From assembly GCA_021186555.1 (NCBI GenBank), contig JAJKFL010000031.1, positions 23,137,452 through 23,201,451 of the forward strand: a stretch of DNA of 64,000 nt, in the 5' to 3' direction. Position numbers and translations under genes: made by a program. Positions 1 to 12,200 of this stretch are shown here, piece by piece. The notes beneath the pieces are model-generated. The model was not told the origin of the DNA, searched no databases, and worked only from the letters and a program-made list of their open reading frames with translations. The stretch is from Reticulitermes speratus (taxonomy: Eukaryota > Arthropoda > Insecta > Blattodea > Rhinotermitidae). Each line of letters starts with the position of its first letter. Position 1 is the stretch's first letter.

Positions 1-74
1 TTGCACATGCTGTAAGTACCAGTTGCACGTAAGGCAACATTTCAAGAAAACGTGAATTTGTATTCTAAATGTAC

Positions 75-231
75 CTCAATGTCTTGCACTTTCTGCAGGA
101 GTGATGGAGTTGCATCTGTACACAGAGATTTGAAGGCATCCAGGATGGGCCGGTAACCAGTGCAGCGGCATATATTACCACCAAATGAATTTTCCACTTC
201 TTGCATGGTCACTTGTTTGTCCTGGATGAGG
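75..231 (-). CDS. AOX: Aldehyde oxidase exon c: CRC half of cluster 2
   Basis: 157 bp; acceptor ACTTCATAG, donor GAG|GTACAT, ending in phase 0. It encodes [19 protein letters not shown] then [18 protein letters not shown], the second half (CxC) of the helical [2Fe-2S] domain, and ends in QKVQDIE. The gene continues to the left outside the window. Confidence 0.92.
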
Positions 232-3200
232 CTATGAAGTAATATTGTAAAGTAATACTTTCTAGAGAGTGAAATATCTATTTCTGGATTATGACACTCT
301 ATAGTAGGTCATTACTAATATTTCAGAGGAACCTGCTATGTTGTGGTCAGGATAGAAATGACTGATAAACCACAACACCTCAATTTTGTATATTAATTTC
401 TGCTGTGCTTACGTAAATGTAGGCTCAATGTCTCATTTTAATGGCAATCAATGCTGTACACTTCTAATTGCATTGGTGAAGTAAACTTAGAGTCAAGTTC
501 ACTTAAACAGAAGCCCTCTTGAACTATTATCTTCCAAAATATTCGCACTTGCAATATGTAAAATCTAAAGTAGTGTTCAATCCCATCGACATTCTCGGAA
601 AACCAATATAATAGATAATATGCTCTTTTCTCACAATTACTGAAATATTATCTCAAAATTATATATTTTAAATGGCTGAAAATTTTAAGGCTTATGGTAC
701 GTGCTGTTTAAGTACAATAATATCAGTATAAAACTGAAATAATCTTAGAAAAATAACATCTGAATGGTAGCATTTAATAATTTAATAAGTTTTTAACTTC
801 ATTGTTCATGTTGTACTGATTTGTTACTGTCATTGATCAGATTGTTTAATGTATTTGAATAATGTACAATATAACCAATTCCATGCAGCAGAGGCCTGCT
901 TGAGAAGCTAATCAAGAAATTTCCCATGTTTCATGAAACTCAGGACACCTGAAGGTTCATCACCACATTTACAAAAGTCCAGCACCTGTCCCTATCCTGA
1001 GACAGATCAATCCAGTCCACGTACCCCTCCCATCCTATTTTTTGAATCCATTTTAATATTATCCTCCCATCTACGCCTAGGTCATCCAAGTGGTTTCTTA
1101 CCCTCAGATTTCCCCACCAAAACCTTGTATGCTCATCTCCTTTCCTCCATACATGCTACATGTCTCACCCATTTCATTCTAATTGATTTGATCTCTTTGA
1201 CAATATTTGGTGAGGAGCACTTATCATGAAGCTCCTCATTATGCAATCTACTCCATTCTCCTATTACCTCATACCCCTTAGATCCAAACAGGCCTATCTT
1301 TCTCAGCATCCTATTCTCAGACACCTTCAGACTATGTTCATCCCTCACTGTGAGAGCCCAAGTTCCACGACCATATGAAATAGCAGGCAAAATTATAGTT
1401 CTGAGTACATTAATCTTTATTTTTGGATAGCAAACAGGAAGACAGAAGATTCTGGACCTAATGGTATCAGACATTCCCTGAGTTCAGTCTGTTATTAGTT
1501 CCTTCACAAATGAGATTTTGATTGGTTAGGGTTGTTCCCAAATATTTGAATTTTGCTACACATGCAAAGGATTTATGACTACCCTTAAAGTACAATATGT
1601 TGAATAAATTACATACAGGACACTAAGAGAATGTAATAAGGCAAGTGTTATTGTTTATTAAATAAATTATGAATTTGTGTCCAGTGGTATGAGATACAAT
1701 TGTTAAATGTCATACACAAACCTGTACATGTTCATGACCATTCCTGGTGAGCAATATCCACACTGAGTGCCATTTAGTTTAGCAAGCTTAGATTGCACAA
1801 CATGATAACCTTTCCTCTTGTCACCAATTCCTTCTATTGTCTTAATGGACCATCCATGGCAAGCAAACACAGGGACTAGACACTGCAGAAGAAAAATGCA
1901 CCAACTGCAAGTTTTGAGGGTTTCATTCATTTGTGTTTTTGGTTCATTATTGCATTTAAATTGGTATCTTATTAAACTTAGTCCTCCATCATCTCATCCT
2001 ATAATAATCTCTAATAACTAACAAGTTGTACGAACAAAGAATAGAAGATATTTACTGGAATCAGCAGAATTAGGCCACTAACTACACAACAAATATTTTA
2101 CTGCTGGGAAGGTGTGTATATGCAGTTCATATCAACACTCTGTCACGCCATGTTCTATGTCATTACAATATCATACCATTTAATTAAAATGTCTCTCATA
2201 TACTACGCTCGTCAGCAACCCTGTCAGCAAGTAAGACTCACCTCATCTGGGAGGTGGTCTTTCTCTATTTTGCCCCCTTGACACTCTACAGCTTCCTCTG
2301 CCTTGATCCACTGCAGCTGTAACACTGAAAAACTTTCTTAAAATTCACAATTACTGGCTAAAGAAAATGTTTCCTGATCACAATCTGAAATTCAAATTGT
2401 AATGTTTCTTTTATTCATAAAATATTACTACATTTCAGACGTGAGGTTTCCATAGCAGTAAAGATTTAACCAGACTACACAGTGTTAGAAGGCACAATAT
2501 AGAAACTTAATACTATTTTCACCGTGCATGTTTATTAACACTAGTAAACACTATACCAACATATGCACTTCCTATTAAAACATTAATAGTTTTAAAAAAC
2601 CAAGCCCTACATATGTTTCGGCCAGCTAACTGGCCATCATCAGGGGCAACTAGCGTTCCACAGCATTATCACGTTCAATAGGTTAATGATAAGATGTGTG
2701 GGTGTTATATAAAAACGTTAAAACAATAAAGTTCACGTCGTTCTATTGGAGACACGTCCAATGGGCACTGTATATCACCTGTTGTGATCACTGTATTATA
2801 AAACACTGCATTGGTTTCAAGCACTGTTGTGTTGCGTGTATATAGCTGTTCAGGTGAAGCACGTACGTTCCTTTGTCTATGCCGACTAATGTCCTGTTCT
2901 TGCAGGCGATAATTGTGGGTGCATTATATTGGCTTTGGCATGGCGTTGTACCGTCTATCGAGAGATAAATCTAGTTAGTTAGTCAATTATATCATTCCTA
3001 ATTAAAAAGTTAAGTGTAAATACGTTTTAATAAACGTATTATGTTTCTATGAGTGACATACCTGTGTTTGTTGGTTGTTGAAGTAGTAGCGTGTAGGGTG
3101 GAAGACGTTTGGTTGCCTACTGACTTGTGTGTTCCAACCAACTAAAGTGCTAACTAAGGGCGGAGACTTGCGCTCCGCGCAAGTCGACATCCCTTGGTCT

Positions 3201-6200
3201 GTTTAGCCATTCCTGCGTTTTACCGCATTGCTGGACTCGATAACAGACTCTTTATTCTATAACTGAGGATTTTGCTTACGCTAACGATTTATGGTCTCGC
3301 TTAGGTCGGGACCTGGCACATCGAAGGCTACAGCTCTAAGAGCGTATAGTATTTCTAAGTAGGAGGAATACTTTGGTTGGATGGCTCCCTGGGATTTGAA
3401 CCTAGAGTGGCATTTTCACAATTAAATTCGCGAAGGATCTAAAACCTACACACAAGTAATTTAGCCCTACCGGGGGGGGGGGGGGGGGGGGGGGGGGAAT
3501 GCGGGCCGTGCCCCGACTTTTTGCTATACCCTGGCATTCACCTTACAACTGAGGAAAATCACGGAAAACCTCAGTCAGGGTATTCGAAAGGCGCCTAGTT
3601 TTAGGTGCTTGGCACGATTCAGTGTCGGTTTGGCCACTAAGGGCCTCGACATATCTACTGACCTATCCCCGTAGCTTGCGCTAGGCGACGTGGGTCAGCA
3701 CTCGGTCAGCGTAAATATCTGCCGAGTTGCTGAACTAAGGGTTTCCCCACACCAGCTAACTTTGAGTCGTAACTCTCGGTTAGAGCTCTGATGTGTTCAG
3801 CAAAGAAAGGAACTCCCAAATTCTCGTGAATTTGCACGTTACTCATGTACCAAGGTGCACCAGTAGCAATGCGAAGACACTTGGATTGAATAACCTGCAG
3901 CTTTCTGAGGTGGCTGCAGGCAGCGGACCACCAAATGGGGCACGCATAGTCCATCATGGGCCGTATGAGCTGCTTATACAGCAGAACTCCGTTCCTGATG
4001 GACAGACCGCTTCTCCTGTGAAGGAGAGAGCTAAGCAGACCCAGTCGTTGGGCAGCTTTCTTCTTGACCTGGACGATGTGAGGCGACCAGGTCATCCGTG
4101 TATCAAGGATCACTCCCAGATAACGGGCTGTGTCGACCCATTGGATTGGCTCCCCTAGGAGCTGCACCGGTCGAGGCTTGGAGAACCTCCACCCTGCCTT
4201 CGCAAAGAGCATAGCATTGCTCTTGGAGACGTTGATGGCGATCCTCCATACTCTCAGTCACCTCTCTAGGTCACTGAGGTATGCTTCTAAGTAGCTAACA
4301 AGCAGCGCCGGGCTGCGGGACGTGGCAATGATTGACGTGTCATCCGCGTACAATGCCAGCTCGACGTGGCGGGAAGGGACCGGCATGTCATTGACATACA
4401 GACTGAACAAGACAGGAGAGATTAGTCCCCCCTGTGCTACGCCAGCCCGCATGCCATGACGGGTGGATGTGGCCGTTTGGAAGGACGCCTCGAACGTCCT
4501 GTTGTGAAGGTAGGAGGATATGGTTTTAACCAGGTAGGAGGGGAAGTTAAGGGCCGTTAGCTTGAAGAGGAGACCGTCGACCCAAACGGTGTCGAAGGCC
4601 TTAGCCACATCGAGAAAGACTGCGCCTGTTAGCCGCTTCTCCCCAAAGTTTCTGGTCACCCTTTCGACAAGGCGGGCTAGCTGGAGAGAGGTGCTATGTT
4701 TGGGTCTGAATCCAAACTGCTCATCTCGCAGAAGCCCGCTCCCGCTTACTTCACTTAAGATCCTATTAAGTAGGATCTTCTCAAACAACTTGCCAATGGT
4801 GTCCAGAAGACTTATGGGACGATAGGAAGAGGGTAGCGCTGGGTCCTTCCCAGGTTTCAGCATGGAGACAACTGACTTGTGTGTTGTGTACGTATCGGGT
4901 TTTTATACCTGTGTTATGGAGGGGGTTGGAGGGGTGATAAATTTAAATAGTATATTTTCTTCCATCGGGTGTTGTTCCTCAATCAGGGCGTCTTGTTTTT
5001 GATACGATTGTATATAGTATTGTTCAAGAATGTTCATGTAGCTACCTTTCCTGCACGTTTTGATCAATGCCATAGTATTGTTTATAGGGTCATATTCATG
5101 TCTATGATCCAAAATATGTTGGGCGTATGCTGATTTGGGTTCGTTGGATCTGATATGTCTATGATGTTCTAGAAACCGAGCCTTCAGGCTCAGTCCGGTT
5201 TGTCCGATGTAATGCTTCTGGCAGGTTTGACATTGTAAGCTATAAATCCCACTATTTGTATAAATATCTTTGTTTTCCCGGTTTGGTTTTAGTATATTTT
5301 GTGTTGTGTTGCTTACCCGATATGTTATCTTTAGGTTGCTGTTTTTTAAAACGTTGGTGATCTTTCTTATTATCGGATGATGATATTCAAAAATAAAATA
5401 TGGTTTAATAAGGTGTGCAGGGCAGAACAACTACAGCCCATATATGTAAACATCCGGGTGAATGGGGACAATAGAAGAAATCATCAAACCAAATTAGCAG
5501 CGGTAAAATATAGAATAAACTTGGAACTAAAGCACCTATACAAGAAAAAACATATCTAAATAGACAGCTATACGAAGCACATTTAAAATGTGTCAACTAC
5601 TGGCAAAAAGCATGGTGTTTCATACAAAATTCGATAAACCATAAGATACAAAACATGAGTGACATACTATACAATAAACTGAACAAAAAACTAGAAAACC
5701 TACGACATACAAAAAGAAACAAACAAAACAACATACGGATCACAACACACAAACCACGATACAATTCTATACCCGGGTTAAAAACATGACTGACATACAG
5801 CTTAACCAGGAAGAAGAGCAAATACTAAAACTAGGCCTAAATTACGCCTACGAAAGACCACTTAAACACTTCCTACAGGACCTAATTATAGACACTGAAA
5901 ATGCCATAAAACATTTAAGGGAAAATGAACAGAATGCATATAGACTCTTGGCATATAAAAAAATCAAACAAATGCACAATAATACAACCACCAATATATT
6001 GCACAAACGGCAGAATTACATAACTAAACAGATACGTAACAAACTGACACAAAACAACCTGGTCGTAGTAAAAGCAGATAAAGGCAATACGATAGTTATA
6101 ATAAATAAAGACACATATGCACAGAAAATAGAGGACTTTTTGAAAGAAAACCAGTTCACATACCTACAAAAAGACCCTACAAAAAAATTCCAGAAACAAT

Positions 6201-9200
6201 TACAGCAGATCATCCCAAAATGCAATGATATTATCGATAAACAACAGAAGAAATACCTGATATAAATCAAACCCAGACCCCCAACTTTGAAAGCACAAAT
6301 CAAGACGCATAAAGAGAACGAACCAATCAGACCGGTCGTTAACAATATTCAAGCTCCGACATACAGATTAGCTAAATTAAACACAAATTACAGAAGCTAG
6401 CAGATAATCACCTTTGACATAAAAGATTTATATGTAAGCATACCCATAGAGGAAAAGATACGTATCACCAGGACCCTACTAGCAAATACAAAGATCAATG
6501 TTAACATAATCACTCAAGCCTGTTTGCTCCTCGAAACCATTATGAAACAAAATTATCTACAATTTGACCAGAAAATATACCAACCAAATAAGGGTATAGC
6601 TATGGGTTCCCCTATTTCAGGACTAATAGCGGAGATTTTTTTTACAATACTATGAGCAACACATCGTTAAGGACAGTTTGGACAGTAACAACATCACTTT
6701 TTACAACAGACATGTTGACGATATTCTAATAATATACGACAGTCGTAAAACCAACATCAATGATATTCAAAATTTCATGAATATGATACATAAAGGACTA
6801 CAGTTTAAGGCCACCGAGGAAACAGATAACAGTATTAGTTTTCTCGACCTCTTGATAACTAGAGCCAATAATAAACTGTCTATCAATATACAGTGGACCC
6901 TCGATCTTCGAATGGTTTGATGTTCGAACAACTTGAAACTCGAACAAAAAATTCGAGGAAAATCCGGGTTTGAAACTCGAACAAAAACTCGAAAGTCGAA
7001 CAAAGAATCACGTGGTCGTCACGTGGTCGCCTTCTCTCTTGCTTGGTCGCACGCGCAGTTGCTCGGTCAGTTCTCCCGTGACTGGTTCAGTGAGCATCTC
7101 GCAAATTCAGTCTGTTTTTTAAGCATTTTATTTATTTCTTTGGGTTATTTTTATATTATCTTTAATAATACCCATTCATAATGGCGCCAAAGAAAGTTAC
7201 TAGAGGTGAAAAGCCTAAGAGAAAAATTGTAATTTGTACGATATATATATATATATATATATATAAACATTCAATTATTGAAATTAAATATACTTGTTTT
7301 ATCATTATTTACCAATATGATCTTTTGAAATAGGCACTTATAATGTTTTATATTGGGTTAATTTTGGGGGTCTGGAAAGGATTAATTCAATTTACATTAT
7401 TTCTTATGGGGCATTTTAACTCGAAAGTCGAACAACTTGAAAGTCGAACCATCTCCTGGAACGGATTGTGTTCGAAGTTCGAGGGTCCAGTGTATATAGA
7501 AAACCTACCACCACTGATACAACCATATATTATAAATCGAACCATCCACTCCAATATAAAACAGCTGCGTACAGATACATGTTAAATAGACTCCACAACC
7601 TCCCGCTTTCACAGATACATAAAGAGCAAGAATTGAATAATATCTTTTATATAGCACGACAGAACGAGTACCCTATCACATTAATTAAAAAACTGAATAT
7701 GAACATTCTCAATAAAAAGAAAATTACGAGGGACAATAACAAACACATACAAGACGAAAAAAAACATGGGTTATTTTTGAATATCATCATCCGATAATAG
7801 GAAAGATCACCAACGTTTTCAAACACAGCAACCTAAAGAGCAAAATAAACAAAAAACTAAAAACACGATATTGGTTGGAAAAAAATTCCCAACAAATACT
7901 CTAAAATGAAGAGCCTGACTAAAGGACTATCGTGATAGGATAAAAAGTGTAGAACCATAGATCTACCTTCATTACACCCAACAGAATTAAACTGTCACCA
8001 CAAGCATCAAAAGCCAACGTGCTCCATACACCAAGATGTAAAGAAAAACTATTAACCTAGAAAAGTAAGCTAAATAAAACTAATGGGTTCATACCCCATA
8101 AATAGAGTAAACACTCTCTTCTCTAATGCCCAGTAACTCAACCAAAATCCTATTACTAACTACGCTAGTAAGAGGTGTGTTAGTGGCCGTGTCCTCCAAC
8201 TCATGATTTGGAGCATGAATAGGACTAGAGGTCAACCTAATATCATTTATTCCATTGATATCTAACACTAAAAATATATACAACACAGAAGCCTCACTAA
8301 AATACTTTATCGTCCAAGTATTGGCTTCAGCAACACTGCTATTTATGGTAGTAATAAAAACGCTAGCAGAGGACTTATTCACACTCACATTTATGGAAAC
8401 CTCATATACACCAATAATCATTTGCACCCCGCTGATATTAAAAAGAGGGGCAGCACCATTTCACTGGTGATTCCCAGGAGTAATAGAAGGACTAAGATGG
8501 AAAAATTGTGGACTATTAATAACAATTCAAACAGCAGCACCACTGATATTAATATCATACCTGATCGAAATCAATGTCTTTACATCAAGAATCATCCTAA
8601 CATCAACAATTATAGGGGCAATTGAAGGTCTCAATCAAACCTCAATACGAAAAATCATAACATATTCATCTATCAATCACACCGGTTATATATTAGCCGC
8701 ACTAATTACAGGAGATAACTTATGACTTACATACTTCATAATCTACTCAACACTAGTATTAACAGTACTATCAACCATTAAGCTATCCAGAGTATCATTT
8801 ATTAACCAAACCCTCTTAACAAACAAAGAAGCCACACTAACAAAATTCATAATATTCACATCACTACTATCCCTAGGTGGATTACCTCCATTCCTTGGAT
8901 TCCTACCCAAGTGAATTGTTATCCAAGAAATAATTATAAACAAAATAACACCTATAGCAACATTCATAGTGATTACATCACTAATCACATTATACTACTT
9001 AAAAATCTCATACTCAAGATTTATAATCCTAAGTGAGGAACCTAAATGAAACCTCCAATCTCATAAAAACAAAACAGCCAAAAACATCAGAGCCATAATT
9101 ATATCATCAATCTCATTAACAGGAATATTAATAGCAGAGTCATAGCTGGAGTAATCTAAAGCTACTTTTAGGCCTTAAGTTAAACAAACTAATAACCTTC

Positions 9201-12200
9201 AAAGCTATAAATAAAGGGCCATAACCTTTAGGCCTTGGTAAGTTCATTCAACCTACCCCTACAGAATTGCATTCTATTATCACAACATGAATACAAGGCT
9301 AAAATAATAGTGGAAGAGTCACGTACTAACCTCCTAAATAGATTTACAGCCCACCGCCTACTTATCTGTCTCAGCCACTCCACTAATTATTAACCGATGG
9401 CTATTCTCAACAAGAACACAACACAACACAAAATATACTAAAACCAAACCGGGAAAACAAAGATATTTATACAAATAGTGGGATTTATAGCTTACAATGT
9501 CAAACCTGCCAGAAGCATTACATCGGACAAACCGGACTGAGCCTGAAGGCTCGGTTTCTAGAACATCATAGACATATCAGATCCAACGAACCCAAATCAG
9601 CATACGCCCAACATATTTTGGATCATAGACATGAATATGACCCTATAAACAATACTATGGCATTGATCAAAACGTGCAGGAAAGGTAGCTACATGAACAT
9701 TCTTGAACAATACTATATACAATCGTATCAAAAACAAGACGCCCGGATTGAGGAACAACACCCGATGGAAGAAAATATACTATTTAAATGTATCACCCCT
9801 CCAACCCCCTCCATAACACAGGTATAAAAACCCGATACGTACACAACACACAAGTCATGGTGGTGTGCCAGGTCCCGACTTAATCGAGACCTTAAATTTG
9901 TTAGCGTAAGCAAAATCCCCAGTTCAGAATAAAGAGTCTGTTATTGAGTCCAGCAATACGGTAAAACGCAGGAATGGCTAAACAGATCAAGGACGCCCTT
10001 AGTTAGCACTTTGGTTGGTTGGTTGGTTAACACACAAGTCAGTAGGCAACCAAACGTCTTCCACCCTACACGCTACTACTTCAACAAACAACAAACACAG
10101 GTATGTCACTCATAAAAACATAATACGTTTATTAAAACGTATTTACACTTAACTTTTTAATTAGGAATGATATAATTGACTAACTAGATTTATCTCTCGA
10201 TAGACGGTACAACGTCATGCCAAAGCCAATATAATGCACCCACAATTATCGCCTACAAGAACAGGACATTAGTCGGCATAGACAAAGGAACATACGTGCT
10301 TCACCTGAACAGCTATATACACGCAACACAACAGTGCTTGAAACCATGCAGTGTTTTATAATACAGTGATCACAACAAAGTGATATACAGTGCACATTGG
10401 ACGTGTCTCCAATAGAACGACGTGAACTTTATTGTTTTAACGTTTTTATATAACACCCACACATCTTATCATTAACCTATTGAACGTGATAATGCTGTGG
10501 AACGCTAGTTGCCCCTGAAGATGGCCAGTTAGCTGGCCGAAACATATGTAGGGTTTGGTTTTTTAAAACTATTCATATTTTAATAGGAAGTGCATGTGTT
10601 GGTATAGTGTTTACTAGTGACAATAATAAAAATTCATTTTTGTGTTCATATCTTAAAAGTCATATTTTATTAAAATCATTTTCCATTTCATACTACGTAA
10701 TTAACTAACTCCAAGGAGAAAAGTCCTTGAGAAACTAATAGTTCTTTAAACAGTCGAGAAAATCTCTCAAATTTTTACAACCCAAAGCTTCATTACCACA
10801 TTCACAACAACAAACCACTGGTCCCTATTCCCAGCCAGACAAATCCATTCCACACACCCTCATTCCATTTCTTCAAAATCCATTTCAATATTATCTTCCC
10901 ATCTATGCCTATGTCTACAAAGTGACTACTTCCACCTCCATGTCATTACCCTAACAACATTTGGCAAGCAGCACAAATCAAAAGGCTTCTCATTACTCAA
11001 TTTTCTCCACCTTCCTGTACATTTCTTGCCTCTTGGCTCCAAATATCTCTGCAGCACTTAGTACTTATTCAACATATACATGGAAAAATGAAGAGAAATA
11101 TTAAGCATTGTATTAACCCACTGGCATACCATTTAAATACTCTCTGTGTGCATGTAAAATATAATTTAATTTCGTTAAGCCCTTTAGATTATCCAGCACA
11201 TGTCACCATATGTAACTGACTAGATTTTGGTCGCTTTGGACATCTCCATGCTTTCTTTAGAGTGATTTGTTTATTGAAATTCGTTGAGTAGAGCTAATAT
11301 CTGCCTAATAAAATGCAATATATTACTTGGTCTTACGCAGCATCTGCAAAATTTATGGAAATCGAAAAGATTTCATGCTGCATTCATCGCCTGATATTAC
11401 TTTTCTTTCACATTCAAGCATGCATGTGGTATGAAGTGATATAATCCAAACGTGCATTAAAATTACAAACTGTATATAAACGCCTCACCTAAAATGTATG
11501 CTGTGTGGTACATTCCAAAACACTCTGGTGCATGTAGCACTTCACAGAGTTCACAATCCCACCTGCTTGTGCTTTTCAGTTTCTTGGCTGAGCACACTCT
11601 GCACAGTCTCTTGGGGATAGAATTTCCTTTGATCAGTGGTATTTGTTGTGAAAAGTGTGCCCAGTATCCTGCCTGTAGTAGCATGTTGGAATCTGCAGAT
11701 GGACGACCTCTCCTAACATATGATGGCATTTCTACCTCTTCTAAACGCTGTTCTGCAAGGATCACTTAGAACTGATTGTATTTTATTCTTCTGCTTGCGA
11801 TCTTCTTGTAGAGAACACACAAATTAAAGAAGGACATGTCCAAGATATAGAAGAAAATGTTCTTGTATCCTTTGTTGTAGTGGTGCATTGGAGGATATGA
11901 TGCAAGCTGTTGATCCATCTTATCAACTCCACACATGCCTCTGCTGTAATCAAGTACAGCTCATGGTTTTGTGACAAACTTTCTTTTTTTTTGTATTCAG
12001 TTTTTTTATGGTAGTGATCCCAACACTGTCATGCATTGTGGTTTGAAGGGAAACCGGCTTCTTATCTTACCACTTCACAGGCATCATTTTATGGCTGTAC
12101 CACAGCATGGTCTCCCCCTTCTTCACATTTATATTTTTCAAATCTTGTGGTATCTCTTTGTGGTTTAGTCTTACTGTCTCCAGTACATTTTTTCCTGTCT

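Larger units (their letters stand above)
3134..4872 (-). mobile_element. Jockey-like non-LTR retrotransposon, 5' truncated, with 13-bp TSD
   Basis: A 1.74-kb minus-oriented insertion in the inverted PLE half, bounded by the perfect 13-bp direct repeat TGACTTGTGTGTT (3121-3133 and 4873-4885). It starts inside the reverse transcriptase and ends in a (GGTT)-type tail rather than poly(A). Its 3' untranslated part includes a G26 run and a GTGATTTTCCTCAGT / GGCACGGCC block that resembles tails of insect SINEs. A shorter relative sits at the same target site in the other PLE half (9858-10028). Confidence 0.88.
7840..9414 (+). other. NUMT: mitochondrial trnI-trnQ-trnM-nad2-trnW-trnC-trnY-cox1(5')
   Basis: About 1.57 kb of mitochondrial DNA in the ancestral insect gene order. 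It begins with about 65 bp of AT-rich sequence, probably the end of the control region, and stops about 35 bp into the cox1 end. On both sides the PLE nuclease-proximal sequence resumes (left ...AACCTAAAGA, right ACACAACACAAAATATAC). Compared with the inverted PLE copy, about 18 bp of PLE sequence is missing at the site. Joins show a few bases of possible microhomology, as in end-joining repair. nad2 is unbroken in the invertebrate mitochondrial code, so the transfer looks recent, or is an assembly join. Confidence 0.93.
2539..10619 (+). mobile_element. Penelope-like retroelement with inverted 5' partial copy, multiply interrupted
   Basis: Composite Penelope-like element (PLE). A minus-oriented 3' part (2539 to about 5400) is fused head-on to a plus-oriented copy (about 5400-10619). 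The outer ends form a long inverted repeat that stops at ACTAGTG on both sides. PLEs encode a telomerase-like reverse transcriptase followed by a GIY-YIG endonuclease, and inverted or tandem partial copies are typical of them. Insertions inside: jockey-like copies (3134-4872 and 9858-10028), a Tigger-type MITE (6891-7492) and mitochondrial DNA (7840-9414). All coding parts are broken, so the copy is not autonomous. Confidence 0.9.

Noticed and set aside
3793..4158. 121-codon plus-strand frame
   Set aside because: Antisense shadow of the jockey-type reverse transcriptase.
8126..9145. Functional nad2 gene
   Set aside because: Embedded in nuclear transposon sequence; nuclear code gives many stops at TGA.
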